Shown: positions 41,891-51,411, counted from the first letter of the stretch. The stretch: DNA of 64,000 nucleotides from Caldilineaceae bacterium (GCA_019637645.1 JAHBVH010000045.1:1-64000), one strand, 5' to 3'. Numbers and translations: made by a program. The notes: generated from the sequence alone by a model not told the origin.

Positions 41891-41952
41891 GTAGACAAGT
41901 AGATACCTATCGATCCAACCTTTGCACACTGCGTACGTTTGGAGGAGCTACT

Positions 41953-44538
41953 ATGCAATCGCCTGTCTCTCCCTTGTTTACGCCCCTTTCTCTAGCCGGG
42001 GCCTTCACCGTGGACCATCAAACTCTGACCGATGGTTTGCGTGTTCCGCGCGAGGTAGGCCAACTGACTGGTCACCAAGGTTTTGCCGGGATTCCCTTTG
42101 CTTTGGGTGAACCAGGCGAAAAAAATGTGATCTTGCTAGACAAAGCGGAAGTTAGCATCGACCTAGCCGTAGCGGCGCCAGATGGTTTGCTCGCGCACTA
42201 TCTCATCTTTCTCCATGCCGTCGAAGACCGCGTCACCAATTATCTCACTGGCTTGGCCGATTTTTCCGTAGATGGCAATGAACTTGGCGATTTGGTTGCT
42301 GATTATACCATCGAATATGCCGATGGCACCGTGGAAACGACCCCTATTCTGCGCCGTTTCGCCATTCAACAGAGCCGCATCGCCTGGGGCGCCAGTGCTT
42401 TTGCGGCGATTCCGGCCCTGAAAGCCAATGTGTTTGCTACCCTGACCGAAGAGCAGATCCTTGGTCGCCAACCCACAGGTCCCTATGGCCGCGGCGAAAC
42501 CCGCCACGTTTCCGGGCGGGAGCGCTCGGCGGATCGGCTCTGGCTCTATGCTTTGCCGAACCCTCACCCAACAAAACCCATCCGGCGGCTTATCTGTACT
42601 CCTCAGAAAGAACGGGCCGTCATCTATGGGATTACAGCAACCAGTGTAACTGACCATCCGTTACGGGCAGGCGTGCGCCGCAAAGCGCGCCTAACGCTGC
42701 CGGCTGGCCTGCCACTTAATAAGGTGGGCGAAGTCGAGGGGCTGCAAATTGACCTGGGCGTTATCATTTCGGCGCGCGCCGCCCTTGATTATGATCCGGC
42801 GCGCTGGTTGGGGGAAGAGCCGGTTGTGCAGCCCGCGCGTTCGGAGCAAGCGGTGATCGTCGAATATGCTGCCCATCCCCAAGCCAAACTCTACGTTCCC
42901 ACTGGTGGTGATACTCCGCTCATCTATGATCTCGCTACCTTTACCACGACAGAACTGATCGAGGTAGCACCGGCCCATCGCCCCGTTACCATTCGGGTGG
43001 TTGAACAAGGTTCGCAAACACCCGTGGCTGTCCGCCTGCATCTGCATGGCGCGCAAGGGGAATATCTGCCCCCGCGCGGCAACCACCGCAAGGTCAATCC
43101 TTATTGGTTTGAAGATAACTACGGCGAGTTTGTCAATGGCTATAACCAATATGCCTATATCCTTGGCGAGTGCATTGTCGATCTGCCGCTGGGCGATGTC
43201 TATGTCGAGATCACCAAAGGCTATGAGATCAAACCGATCCGCACCCGCGTGACGGTGGATGCGGCAACCGATGTGCTGACCTTTGAACTGGAAAAAGTGC
43301 TCCACTGGCGCGAACGCGGGTGGGTGACAGCGGATACCCATGTGCACTTTCTGAGCCCAACAACAGCTTTGCTCGAGGGGCAAGCCGAAGGCGTGCATGT
43401 CGTCAACCTGTTGGCCAGCCAATGGGGCGAAATGTTTAGCAATGTCACGGACTTCGACGGGAAAACAACGCTTGGCGCGCAAGAATTTGGCGGCGACGGT
43501 GAATTTTTGGTCCGGGTCGGCACGGAAAACCGCATGCAGGTGCTCGGCCATATCTCCTTGCTCGGCTATGCTGGCCAGATGATCCACCCCCTCTGCACCG
43601 GTGGCCCCTCCGAGTCGGCCATTGGCGATCCCCAAGAGGTGACCATGGCCGAGTGGGCGCAACGTTGTATCGATCAAGGCGGGCTGGTGGTGATGCCCCA
43701 TGCCCCTAATCCACAGTTAGAACGCGCCGCGGATATTGTCCTCGGCCTCGTCCATGCCATTGAACTGATGACCTTTAACCCCCTTCAAGCTAACAACATT
43801 CAGGTCAACCCCTATGGCCTTGCCGACTGGTATCGCTATCTCAACCTGGGCTACCAAGTGCCCCTCTCGGGCGGGTCGGACAAGATGGCGGCTTCCTCCT
43901 TGTTGGGCGGGATTCGCACCTATACCAATCTAGGAGACCGTCCCTTTACGTATGAAGATTGGATGGCCGCGACCAAAGCGGGGAATACTTTTGTGACGGT
44001 TGGCCCGCTGGCCGCGATCACGGTAGAGGGCGTTGCGCCCGGCGGCAAAGTAAAATTGCCTGCCACCGGTGGCACCGTCGATGTCAGTTGGAAAGTGGAA
44101 TCGGTGAGCCTGCCCATTGATGCCGTCGAGGTTGTTGTGGGCGGCTTGGCCGTGGCGCAGAGCGTGGTCAACAAGGGTTTACAAGCGAGTGGCACGGCGC
44201 GGGTGCCCATCACCGAATCGACCTGGATCGCGCTGCGCGTGCGGGGCAGCTACAAAGGTCAGCATGGCGAAATCGCCGCGCACACCAGCGCGATCCAAGT
44301 GTTGGTAGAGGGGAAGCCGCTCTTTTCTTCCAAAGATGCCACCGCCATCCTAGAGCAGATCGAAGGTGCGATTGCCTACGTGGACACGATCGCCCCGCGG
44401 CCTGCTGCGCAACGCTTTAAGCAGTTACGCGCCTCGCTGGAGGCGGCTCACAACCGTTTGCACCAGCGTATGCATAACAATGGTATCTTCCACCGACATA
44501 CCCCGCTGCATGATCATACACAGGCGCACGAACATTAA
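41953..44538 (+). CDS. large CehA/McbA-type PHP-domain metallohydrolase
   Basis: 861 residues from the ATG at 41953 (GGAGGAG upstream), no signal peptide. The first 440 residues are beta-rich and unassigned (a GEPGEKNVILLDKAEVSI-like sandwich, later VTIRVVEQGSQTPVAVRLHL). The PHP/CehA domain starts at about residue 455 with GWVTADTHVHF, continues with VVNLLASQWGEMFSN, LVVMPHAPNPQ, and SGGSDKMAASSLLGG, giving metal-binding His and Asp. A beta domain and a helical segment follow. The end is His-rich (FHRHTPLHDHTQAHEH), perhaps metal loading. CehA relatives hydrolyse carbaryl; the natural substrate here is unknown. Confidence 0.78.
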   Translation: MQSPVSPLFTPLSLAGAFTVDHQTLTDGLRVPREVGQLTGHQGFAGIPFALGEPGEKNVILLDKAEVSIDLAVAAPDGLLAHYLIFLHAVEDRVTNYLTGLADFSVDGNELGDLVADYTIEYADGTVETTPILRRFAIQQSRIAWGASAFAAIPALKANVFATLTEEQILGRQPTGPYGRGETRHVSGRERSADRLWLYALPNPHPTKPIRRLICTPQKERAVIYGITATSVTDHPLRAGVRRKARLTLPAGLPLNKVGEVEGLQIDLGVIISARAALDYDPARWLGEEPVVQPARSEQAVIVEYAAHPQAKLYVPTGGDTPLIYDLATFTTTELIEVAPAHRPVTIRVVEQGSQTPVAVRLHLHGAQGEYLPPRGNHRKVNPYWFEDNYGEFVNGYNQYAYILGECIVDLPLGDVYVEITKGYEIKPIRTRVTVDAATDVLTFELEKVLHWRERGWVTADTHVHFLSPTTALLEGQAEGVHVVNLLASQWGEMFSNVTDFDGKTTLGAQEFGGDGEFLVRVGTENRMQVLGHISLLGYAGQMIHPLCTGGPSESAIGDPQEVTMAEWAQRCIDQGGLVVMPHAPNPQLERAADIVLGLVHAIELMTFNPLQANNIQVNPYGLADWYRYLNLGYQVPLSGGSDKMAASSLLGGIRTYTNLGDRPFTYEDWMAATKAGNTFVTVGPLAAITVEGVAPGGKVKLPATGGTVDVSWKVESVSLPIDAVEVVVGGLAVAQSVVNKGLQASGTARVPITESTWIALRVRGSYKGQHGEIAAHTSAIQVLVEGKPLFSSKDATAILEQIEGAIAYVDTIAPRPAAQRFKQLRASLEAAHNRLHQRMHNNGIFHRHTPLHDHTQAHEH

Positions 44539-44647
44539 GAACTTATCCTGAAATTGGTTGTGGTTCCCGTCAAGCCTGCCGTAGCGCGGCGGTCACAGAA
44601 ACTTCAGGATAGAGACCAAGTCAATTGAGTCTATCTGGTGTACCTTT

Positions 44648-44716
44648 GCTGGATGGGCTGGGCAAAACGCTGGCCACGGTTGTGCCTGGTCGCGCCAACA
44701 GCCCAGCCCATCCGGC
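44648..44716 (+). other. large stem-loop in the sigma-factor leader
   Basis: GCTGGATGGGCTGGGC (44648-44663) and 44701-44716 pair over 16 bases with one mismatch, enclosing 37 bases. It ends 30 bases before the sigma-factor start codon. Before it, 9-base arms TATCCTGAA/TTCAGGATA (44544-44552, 44603-44611) may end the preceding gene. Confidence 0.55.
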
Positions 44717-44746
44717 AAGCGTGGCTGAAGAAGTGCAAAGGCAACT

Positions 44747-45448
44747 ATGACATTCTCTGCTCCGGATCTGTCTTCCTTTCCCCTGGCTGGCCTGGTTCAT
44801 CGCTGCCAACAAGAAAGTGAACGCTATTTTCGTGGTCAAGCGAATGATCCCACCTATTGTTATGAAATCTTCCGGCGCGCCATTGTGGAGCGGTCGGAGG
44901 CGGCTTGGGGGTTGCTCTATGCCCAGTATTTACCCCTGGTGACTGGCTGGGTAGAGCATCATAGTGGCTATGCGCGTACCAACGAAGAGGCTAATTATTT
45001 TGTCAATCGCGCCTATGAAAAGATGTGGTCGGCGGTCCAACCGGAAAAGTTTGGCCGCTTTCCTGATCTCAAGTCTCTCCTCCGCTATCTCCAATTATGT
45101 GTACATAGTGTGATCATCGACCACATCCGCGCCGATGAAACAACCGTTTTAGCCGAGCCGACCATTGTGCTAGCGGGTGTCGAAGAACCCATTTTGGATG
45201 CACTGCAGCAGCAGGCTTTCTGGGAACAGATCCAACGGCGCTTGCATGATGAGCGTGAGCAGCAATTACTCTACTACCGTTATGGCCTTGGTTTTAAGCC
45301 GCGCCAGATCTGCGAATATTTCCCGGATCGCTTTCCCGATATTCAGGAGGTCTACAGCATCACCCAGAATATCCTGGCGCGGTTGCGCCGGGATGATGAG
45401 CTGCGGCAACTGTTTGAGGCTGAATTTCGTCCGCAGCTCCGTTCATGA
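44747..45448 (+). CDS. ECF-like RNA polymerase sigma factor
   Basis: 233 residues. Region 2 lies about 45-135: AIVERSEAAWGLLYAQYLPL, ANYFVNRAYEKMWSAVQ, and LLRYLQLCVHSVIIDHIRAD. Region 4 lies about 150-215: QQQAFWEQIQRRLHDEREQQ and LLYYRYGLGFKPRQICEYFP, then SITQNILARLRRDDEL for the recognition helix. Divergent from classical ECFs, but the order and motif shape are clear. AAAGGCAACT precedes the ATG. A two-zinc-finger protein gene follows 140 bases later and a TPR-CHAT peptidase gene after that, so the three probably act together. Confidence 0.8.
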   Translation: MTFSAPDLSSFPLAGLVHRCQQESERYFRGQANDPTYCYEIFRRAIVERSEAAWGLLYAQYLPLVTGWVEHHSGYARTNEEANYFVNRAYEKMWSAVQPEKFGRFPDLKSLLRYLQLCVHSVIIDHIRADETTVLAEPTIVLAGVEEPILDALQQQAFWEQIQRRLHDEREQQLLYYRYGLGFKPRQICEYFPDRFPDIQEVYSITQNILARLRRDDELRQLFEAEFRPQLRS

Positions 45449-45477
45449 ATTTGTCTTGATAAGATGGGCCGTCCATC

Positions 45478-45513
45478 GCCTAAAGTGCTTGCACAATCGT
45501 AAGCACTTTAGGC
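45478..45513. terminator. stem-loop between sigma and zinc-finger genes
   Basis: GCCTAAAGTGCTT and AAGCACTTTAGGC form a perfect 13-bp stem with a 10-base loop, 29 bases after the sigma-factor stop. No T tract follows, so it may attenuate or protect the transcript rather than stop it. Confidence 0.5.
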
Positions 45514-45588
45514 CAAACTGTGCTGGAAAAGTGTGCGAAAATATCGTTTAGATCCATAGCGACTGGGCGATCTGCTAGGAAAGGTATA

Positions 45589-46356
45589 ATGATGGCGTGT
45601 GTACAACCGATTCCGCTGCGTGATGATGACCTATTGGCCTACTTGGCCGGTGAAGCCACGCCGGCCGTGACTGCCCATCTTGCTCAATGTGATGACTGCC
45701 ACCAACGGCTTGCTGCGCTAGCCGCGGCCGAGCGCCAGATGAGCCAGCTCTTCTATCGGCGCGAATGTCCTTCCGCGCTGACTTTGGGGGAATACCAATT
45801 AGGTCTGCTCTCGCCTACGCTGGAACGGCCCATCGCGGCCCATCTACGCCAGTGCCCCCATTGCACCAATGAAATGGCGCTGTTGACCAGCTATCTGACC
45901 GCTGTCGCACCAACGATTGCCATAGAGCCAGTGCCAGCGCTAGGCGAGCGGATGCGCGTATGGGTGGCACGCTTGGTAGAGGAGCTTTCTACGCTTGGCG
46001 CCCCTGGTGAGCTAACCGCCGCCGCGGCAGGTCTACGTGGCGCCGCTGCTGACCAACATCGGGTCTATGAAGCAGACGCGGGCGTGCAACTTATTTTGGA
46101 CGTGCAAGCGGATGGTCAACGGCCAGGACAGCGGCTCCTCCTTGGGTTAGTCTTGGGTCTTGTCCATCCCGAAACGCTTACCGCCCATCTCTGGCGGGCG
46201 GATCGCTCTGGCGCGGCGACAACGTCCACGCCCGTTGCAACCACCACGATTGACGAATTAGGTAATTTTATCCTGAGCAATCTAGCCCCGGGCTCCTACG
46301 CGCTGATTCTACGCAGTGAAAAGACAGAAGTGCATATTCCCGACCTGTCGCTCTAA
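45589..46356 (+). CDS. two-zinc-finger anti-sigma-like protein
   Basis: 255 residues, no membrane segment. Two tandem modules of the zf-HC2 kind: residues 4-37 (C4, then H30-x3-C34-x2-C37 in HLAQCDDC) and 60-92 (C60, then H85-x3-C89-x2-C92 in HLRQCPHC). This is the pattern of zinc-binding anti-sigma domains. After a helical stretch (about 125-165) the C-terminus is a beta-sandwich ending GNFILSNLAPGSYALILRSE, similar to regulatory or carboxypeptidase-like repeats. The ATG at 45589 follows AGGAAAGG. The upstream neighbour is a sigma factor, which it probably binds; the downstream TPR-CHAT peptidase could cleave it. Confidence 0.75.
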   Translation: MMACVQPIPLRDDDLLAYLAGEATPAVTAHLAQCDDCHQRLAALAAAERQMSQLFYRRECPSALTLGEYQLGLLSPTLERPIAAHLRQCPHCTNEMALLTSYLTAVAPTIAIEPVPALGERMRVWVARLVEELSTLGAPGELTAAAAGLRGAAADQHRVYEADAGVQLILDVQADGQRPGQRLLLGLVLGLVHPETLTAHLWRADRSGAATTSTPVATTTIDELGNFILSNLAPGSYALILRSEKTEVHIPDLSL

Positions 46357-46828
46357 ATTTTTCCTCATACTGTTGGCTTCCCTAGCCCTTCCCATACCCC
46401 ATTGTCCTGCTTAGGCAACAAGGGCCTTTGGTGTACAAGGGTAGCCAGCCGCCCTCTGTAATTATGCTATTGTCCTCCCACGCTAATCGATTCGTCTCCT
46501 GATCAACGCCGCGTCAACGCACCCCTGATAGGCTACTGATATAGACAATTTTTGATATACAACGGACTTACTACAAATACCGTAAAGCTTAGCGAACAGT
46601 GCAATGAATGGGCGGTTTTGAAATCTTGTGACAACTTTTGTCTACATAATTCGTCTATATAGATAGACAACAACTAAGACCTATGTCTTGGTTGTATCGA
46701 GAAGGGTGACGTGCTACGGCGTAGACCACGACTGTCGTGCCATCCATCACACGTCATCTATCCTGTCCCATACGGCCTCTCCCTGTACAGCATAAACCGT
46801 ACGCATCTTCGCACATGACATTTCAGAA
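46357..46828. other. 472-base intergenic region upstream of the CHAT gene
   Basis: No gene is convincing. The heptamer TAGACAA occurs at 46542-46548 and 46664-46670 and inverted at 46638-46644; the latter two form an inverted repeat around an AT-rich centre. This cluster may be a promoter/operator area. Confidence 0.5.
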
Positions 46829-49800
46829 ATGAGTAAGCTTGTGTTGATAATCTCTGATCGCACCGCTGCGTGTAGGCGCGTAAGGATCTCCACCCGCACC
46901 TTAGCCAGCCGGGGCATTCCTGATTCTACCAAAAGCCAACCAAGGCTAAGCCCCGCCGTATGGGTAGAGCGCTGCTTAGCCTGCCCTGACCGTGAAGCCC
47001 AACACACCTTTCTGCACACCTATGCTGGCCAGGCCGATGAAGCAGTTGCCCACCTGCTGAAACAGCGTGCCGACCAACAGATGCGCTCCGCGGTTGGTGA
47101 TGCGTTACAGATAGCACAACTCCTGCTTGAACTAGGTGAAAAAGCTAATCTGCCGGTGGCGCGAGCTTTGGGCCTGACGGCAGAAGCCAATGCGTTGACT
47201 GCTGGCGGCTTGGGCGATTATGACCGTGCTGTGGCCTGCTATGAACAGGCGGCTGCCATCTATCAGTCGTTGCAGCGGCCCTTAGAACAGGCAACCGTGG
47301 TCGTGGGTAAAGTCTCGGCATTGGCCTTCCTGGGCCGCTATGCCGACGCATTGGTAGCGGGACAATGGGCGGCTGAAATCCTCGCGACCTATGCCCAATG
47401 GCAAACCTTGGCGGGTCTGCAGTGGAATCTGGCCATCGTCTATGGCCGACAGGGGGATGATATGGGTGCTCTTGAGAAATTTGATCAAGTATTGGCCTTT
47501 TATCAACAGCTTGGCGAAGCCGGCGTCTGGTCTGTCCCCATGGTTGAACAGAATCGCGCCATTGTCTTGCGGAATTTGGGGCAATTCCCGGCCTCTATCC
47601 AGGCCAGTCTACGTGCTGCCCAGCTCTTTGCCCAGCTTGGGCAGACCGCCGAGCTGGCACGGGCGCGCCAGAATCTAGCCATCACCTACGTTGTCCTAGG
47701 GCGCTATAATGAAGCATTGGAACTGCTCGATAGTGCTAGCCAAGCCTTTCGGCAGGATAGCCGCCATGCGGATGCATTGCTGGTTGAGCTTTATGTGGCG
47801 GAGTGTCTCCTTCACCTCCGCCGCTTTCAGGATGTTTTAGAGAAGTGCCAATCGATTTGTCGCTACTTTGCCCATCGTGGGACGCAGCTTGAGTTAGGTC
47901 AGGCGCGTTTATACGAAGGGGTCGCGCTGGCTGGCCTTGGGCGCTACGCCGAAGCGTTGCTCGCACTACAGGTTGCCGCCGACCATTTTCGCGATGCGGG
48001 GAATGGGGTGTGGGGGGCAACTGCTGCGCTGGAACGGGCTGCTGTGCTCCTACAGCAGGGTGCCTATGCCGAAAGTCTGCAAGCGAGCCAAGCGTGCTGT
48101 GCCATCTTTCAACAACATGAACTGCCAGTCCGGCATGCCCAGTCCTGTCTATTGGCAGCGCGGGCAGCCCTGGCTCTGCACCAAGCAGCCACGGTCCAGC
48201 AACTGCTGGCGCAGGTCTTTGCCCTGAGCGCACAGAGTGATATCCCCACCTTGGCCTATCAAGCCCATTATCTGTTAGGCGAGCTCTGTAAGCAACAGGG
48301 AGAGGTGACACGTGCGCACGCCGCCTATGCCCGCGCCATTCAGGAGTTGGAACGCCTGCGGGGAAATTTAATGGTTGAATTTCGGGCCGATTTTCTGGCC
48401 GATAAGCAGAACGTCTATGAAGAGATGGTCGATCTCTGTCTGGCCCAACAGGAACCAACCCTGGGCTTTACCTATGCCGAACGGGCCAAGTCACGCGCCT
48501 TGCTCGACCTCCTGGCGCAGCGGGTCGATCTGCGGATTCAAGCAAAGGATGCCCACGATCAGCAGGATGTGGCGCAATTGCTGCAATTGCGTCAAGAGCG
48601 CGACCGCCTCTATCGGCGTTGGGAAGGTCAGAGTGAACTGCGCCAGCGGGGGGCAGTGGTCGGCATCCAGGCACAGGCAGAGCAACAGCAAATTCTGGCG
48701 CTGGAAAAGCAGATTACGGCCATTTGGCATAAATTGCTAGTCCACAATGCTGATTATGCACGTCAAGCGACGCTCTGGCAGCTCCACACAGAACCGGTGC
48801 AGATCTATCTGCCCGCTGATACGCTCCTCATTGAATACTTTACTATTCACGGCACCCTTGTTGCCTTCCTGGTTAGCCGGACGACGGTGACTGCCGTGCG
48901 CCTGCCGACGCCCATGAGCCGAGTGATTCAATTGACCCAATTGTTGCAACTCAACATCCGCTCGGTCATACGTAGCACACCGACGCAATTACAAAGCTTG
49001 ACCCAAAACGCGATAGGCTTACTGCAACAGCTCTATAACGCCCTTGTCGCGCCCTATGCCGAGCACTTGGCCGACTATCGCCATTTGCAAATTGTGCCCC
49101 ATGGGCCGCTGCACTATCTGCCGTTTCATGCGCTGCATGATGGCGAACGGTATCTAGTAGAGACGCACGAGATCAGCTATTTGCCAGGGGCCGACTTATT
49201 ACGCTACGGTCGCGAGCCACAGATGCCATCCGCTGCGGCCACCACCCCTGCTGCTGGTTCTGCTACGCAAACCCTAGTCTTGGGTCACTCGTTGGGTGAC
49301 CGTTTGCCCCATACCCTGATCGAGGCGCAACAAGTGGCGGCGCTGACCGGTGGTCACGCTTTACTGAATGGACAGGCGACTACGGCTAACCTACAAAGGG
49401 CTGCTGCGACCTGCCAGATCTTGCACTTTGCCACCCATGGTGACTTTCGGCATGACAACCCCCTCTTTTCGGGCCTGGCGTTAGAGGATAGCTGGCTGAC
49501 CACGCTGGATATTTTTCATCTGCGGCTCAATGCTTCCTTGGTAACCCTCAGTGCTTGCCAGACAGGCCGCCATGTGATCGGCGGTGGCGATGAATTGTTG
49601 GGGATCATGCGTGCGTTTCTCTATGCTGGTGCGGCCTCACTGGTGGCTACCCTTTGGTCGGTAGAGGATCATTCTACGGCTACACTCATGCGCCTTTTCT
49701 ATACGCAGCTGATGAATGGCACCACCAAAGGCGCAGCGTTACGCCAAGCCCAATTGAGCTGTCTCGCCGATCAACGTCAGGCGCACCCCTTTTTCTGGGC

Positions 49801-49837
49801 TCCTTTCTTCTTGGTCGGTGATGCGGGGCCGTTGTAG
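46829..49837 (+). CDS. TPR-CHAT caspase-like peptidase
   Basis: 1002 residues, no signal peptide. Residues about 90-560 are tetratricopeptide repeats (ARALGLTAEANALTAGGLGDYD, ARQNLAITYVVLGRYNEALE). A helical linker (KSRALLDLLAQRVDLRIQ, then a coiled coil) leads to the CHAT domain at about 690-1002. The catalytic dyad is visible: His870 in LHFATHGDF and Cys910 in LSACQTGRH. GGGDELLGIMRAFLYAGA and LVATLWSVEDHST are family hallmarks. It is a clan CD cysteine peptidase by motif; targets are unknown. Its place after a sigma factor and a zinc-finger anti-sigma-like gene suggests regulated proteolysis. Start is tentative; the first 45 residues are unlike TPR text. Confidence 0.85.
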   Translation: MSKLVLIISDRTAACRRVRISTRTLASRGIPDSTKSQPRLSPAVWVERCLACPDREAQHTFLHTYAGQADEAVAHLLKQRADQQMRSAVGDALQIAQLLLELGEKANLPVARALGLTAEANALTAGGLGDYDRAVACYEQAAAIYQSLQRPLEQATVVVGKVSALAFLGRYADALVAGQWAAEILATYAQWQTLAGLQWNLAIVYGRQGDDMGALEKFDQVLAFYQQLGEAGVWSVPMVEQNRAIVLRNLGQFPASIQASLRAAQLFAQLGQTAELARARQNLAITYVVLGRYNEALELLDSASQAFRQDSRHADALLVELYVAECLLHLRRFQDVLEKCQSICRYFAHRGTQLELGQARLYEGVALAGLGRYAEALLALQVAADHFRDAGNGVWGATAALERAAVLLQQGAYAESLQASQACCAIFQQHELPVRHAQSCLLAARAALALHQAATVQQLLAQVFALSAQSDIPTLAYQAHYLLGELCKQQGEVTRAHAAYARAIQELERLRGNLMVEFRADFLADKQNVYEEMVDLCLAQQEPTLGFTYAERAKSRALLDLLAQRVDLRIQAKDAHDQQDVAQLLQLRQERDRLYRRWEGQSELRQRGAVVGIQAQAEQQQILALEKQITAIWHKLLVHNADYARQATLWQLHTEPVQIYLPADTLLIEYFTIHGTLVAFLVSRTTVTAVRLPTPMSRVIQLTQLLQLNIRSVIRSTPTQLQSLTQNAIGLLQQLYNALVAPYAEHLADYRHLQIVPHGPLHYLPFHALHDGERYLVETHEISYLPGADLLRYGREPQMPSAAATTPAAGSATQTLVLGHSLGDRLPHTLIEAQQVAALTGGHALLNGQATTANLQRAAATCQILHFATHGDFRHDNPLFSGLALEDSWLTTLDIFHLRLNASLVTLSACQTGRHVIGGGDELLGIMRAFLYAGAASLVATLWSVEDHSTATLMRLFYTQLMNGTTKGAALRQAQLSCLADQRQAHPFFWAPFFLVGDAGPL

Positions 49838-49997
49838 AAAATACACTTGTCCGAATGGACGAGACACCAGAAGATGGCAAGAGAACGTACCGACAGCGAA
49901 GCGTACTTCCTCTATAGTAGAGCGGTGTTATATAGGTAGATAAGTCCTGTTCGGTTTTCAAAGTTTGGCAGGGCCCTGATCATATGGAGTAAGTAAG

Positions 49998-50447
49998 ATG
50001 GCTGAGGTAAGTCTTCGCGAAAAAATTTCTACGGCCCTCTTCTCGGCCTCTCCCGGTGCCCATGGGCGTACCTTCGACCGAGCCCAAAAGCGGTTTGCCC
50101 CTTGTCCCGATTCACCTAACTGTGTTTCCACCCAAGCGCCCACTGATGACCCAGTGCATGCGATCCAACCGATTCCCTACCAAGGTCCGTTGGCCGCGGC
50201 GCAGCAACGGCTATTGAGCGTTCTACGGGCGATGCCCCGTGTAACGCTGGTGGCGGTGGAGCCCGATTATCTCTATGCGGAATTTCGTTCCCAGCTTTGG
50301 CATTTTGTCGATGATGTGGAATTTTATTTCGATGAATCCGCTCATCAGATCCACTTTCGCTCCTCCTCTCGCCTAGGCCGCGGGGACTTGGGCGTCAACC
50401 GCAAACGCATGGAGACGATCCGCCAACGCTTCGCTGCGCTAGGCTAA
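49998..50447 (+). CDS. DUF1499 family protein
   Basis: 149 residues, no signal peptide. The family signature is CPDSPNCVSTQAPTDDPVHAI followed by IPYQG, then LRAMPRVTLVAVEPDYLYAEFRS, LWHFVDDVEFYFDES and the end HFRSSSRLGRGDLGVNRKRME. The two Cys of CPDSPNC are conserved in the family, whose function is unknown. It starts 160 bases after the CHAT gene and is separated by a hairpin repeat from the convergent SDR gene. Confidence 0.85.
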   Translation: MAEVSLREKISTALFSASPGAHGRTFDRAQKRFAPCPDSPNCVSTQAPTDDPVHAIQPIPYQGPLAAAQQRLLSVLRAMPRVTLVAVEPDYLYAEFRSQLWHFVDDVEFYFDESAHQIHFRSSSRLGRGDLGVNRKRMETIRQRFAALG

Positions 50448-50476
50448 ACAAACCGTTGCGGGGTGATGACGTGTCC

Positions 50477-50509
50477 AGACCTGACAGGTTTTCAAAACCT
50501 GTCAGGTGT
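50477..50509. repeat. palindromic hairpin repeat, copy G
   Basis: AGACCTGACAGGTTTT and AAAACCTGTCAGGTGT pair with one mismatch around a single base. It lies between the convergent DUF1499 and SDR genes, 29 bases after one stop and 25 before the other, in a terminator position. Confidence 0.85.
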
Positions 50510-50534
50510 AGCGATAACCGTTTCAAACCGTCAT

Positions 50535-51266
50535 TTACAGGCGGCTGGGATAGATGACCAGTTCGGGCACGTAGGCGCGCTCCGGTAGCCCCATGACAAA
50601 CATACAGGCGGCGGCAACATCTTCTGGTTGCAAGGCTTTGGCTAATAGTTCAGGCGTTGGTGGGGTGGGCCGTTTGTAGACTAAGGGTGTCTCGGTCAGC
50701 CCTGGGTAGATGACGGTAACACGGACGCCGTTTTCCTTCTCTTCTTCCATTGCTCCATGGGCCAACGCGCTAACGCCAGCTTTGGTGGCTTGGTAGGCAA
50801 TACCCGAGCGATCGGCGCGTTTGGCTGCTCCCGAGGTAATATGAATCAATAAGCCATTTTGCTGTTGGCGAAAGAGCGGCATAATGGCTTGGGTGAGATG
50901 AAAAGCCGCGGTGAGGTTGGTTTCCATCATCATTTGCCAACTCTCATCGGTGAGTTCGGCGATGGTGCGCCGTGGTATGTTAGCCCCAATGCTGTTGATC
51001 AAGATGTCGATCCGGCCATAAGCCGCAACCGCGGCCGCGACCAATGCCTGTGCTGCGCCGGGCGCGGCGGCATCAGTTGGTACGGATAGGACGGTGCCAT
51101 TGGCCTGTTGGATCTGGCTTTGGAGGCTAGTCAGCGCCTCTTGATTGCGGGCCGCTATGACAACCGTCGCGCCTGCCTGGGCAGCGGCCAACGCGGTAGC
51201 CCGTCCCATACCACTGCTAGCACCGGCAACCAGCACAACTTTATCCGCTAAATTCTTCATATTCAT
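50535..51266 (-). CDS. short-chain dehydrogenase/reductase
   Basis: 243 residues, NAD(P)-dependent. The cofactor motif is VLVAGASSGMGRATALAAA (residues 11-29). NSIGANIPRR corresponds to the NNAG strand, with Ser and Gly replacing Asn and Ala. The catalytic residues are Ser in HITSGAAKRADRS, and Tyr and Lys in YQATKAGVSALAHG. The C-terminal PGLTETPLVYKRP is regular. ATG at 51266 follows AAGGAATTTGGG; a longer reading to 51323 lacks family text. Substrate unknown. Confidence 0.88.
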   Translation of the reverse strand: MNMKNLADKVVLVAGASSGMGRATALAAAQAGATVVIAARNQEALTSLQSQIQQANGTVLSVPTDAAAPGAAQALVAAAVAAYGRIDILINSIGANIPRRTIAELTDESWQMMMETNLTAAFHLTQAIMPLFRQQQNGLLIHITSGAAKRADRSGIAYQATKAGVSALAHGAMEEEKENGVRVTVIYPGLTETPLVYKRPTPPTPELLAKALQPEDVAAACMFVMGLPERAYVPELVIYPSRL

Positions 51267-51411
51267 CCCAAATTCCTTGTCCGTGGTGGCGCGTTCCTCC
51301 TGTTTGGCCGGGAGCGCGCACAATGCGTGGTGGAAAACGCCTGGGGTTAGGCAATCATGGGTCTATTGTACAGCAAGCATGGTCCCCCCGTCTAGCGCCC
51401 TGGCGCGGGGG

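Noticed and set aside
42691..43701. 336-codon minus-strand open frame inside the CehA-like gene
   Set aside because: The plus strand encodes the clear PHP metal-site motifs at the same place; the antisense product is His-rich only because of codon bias.
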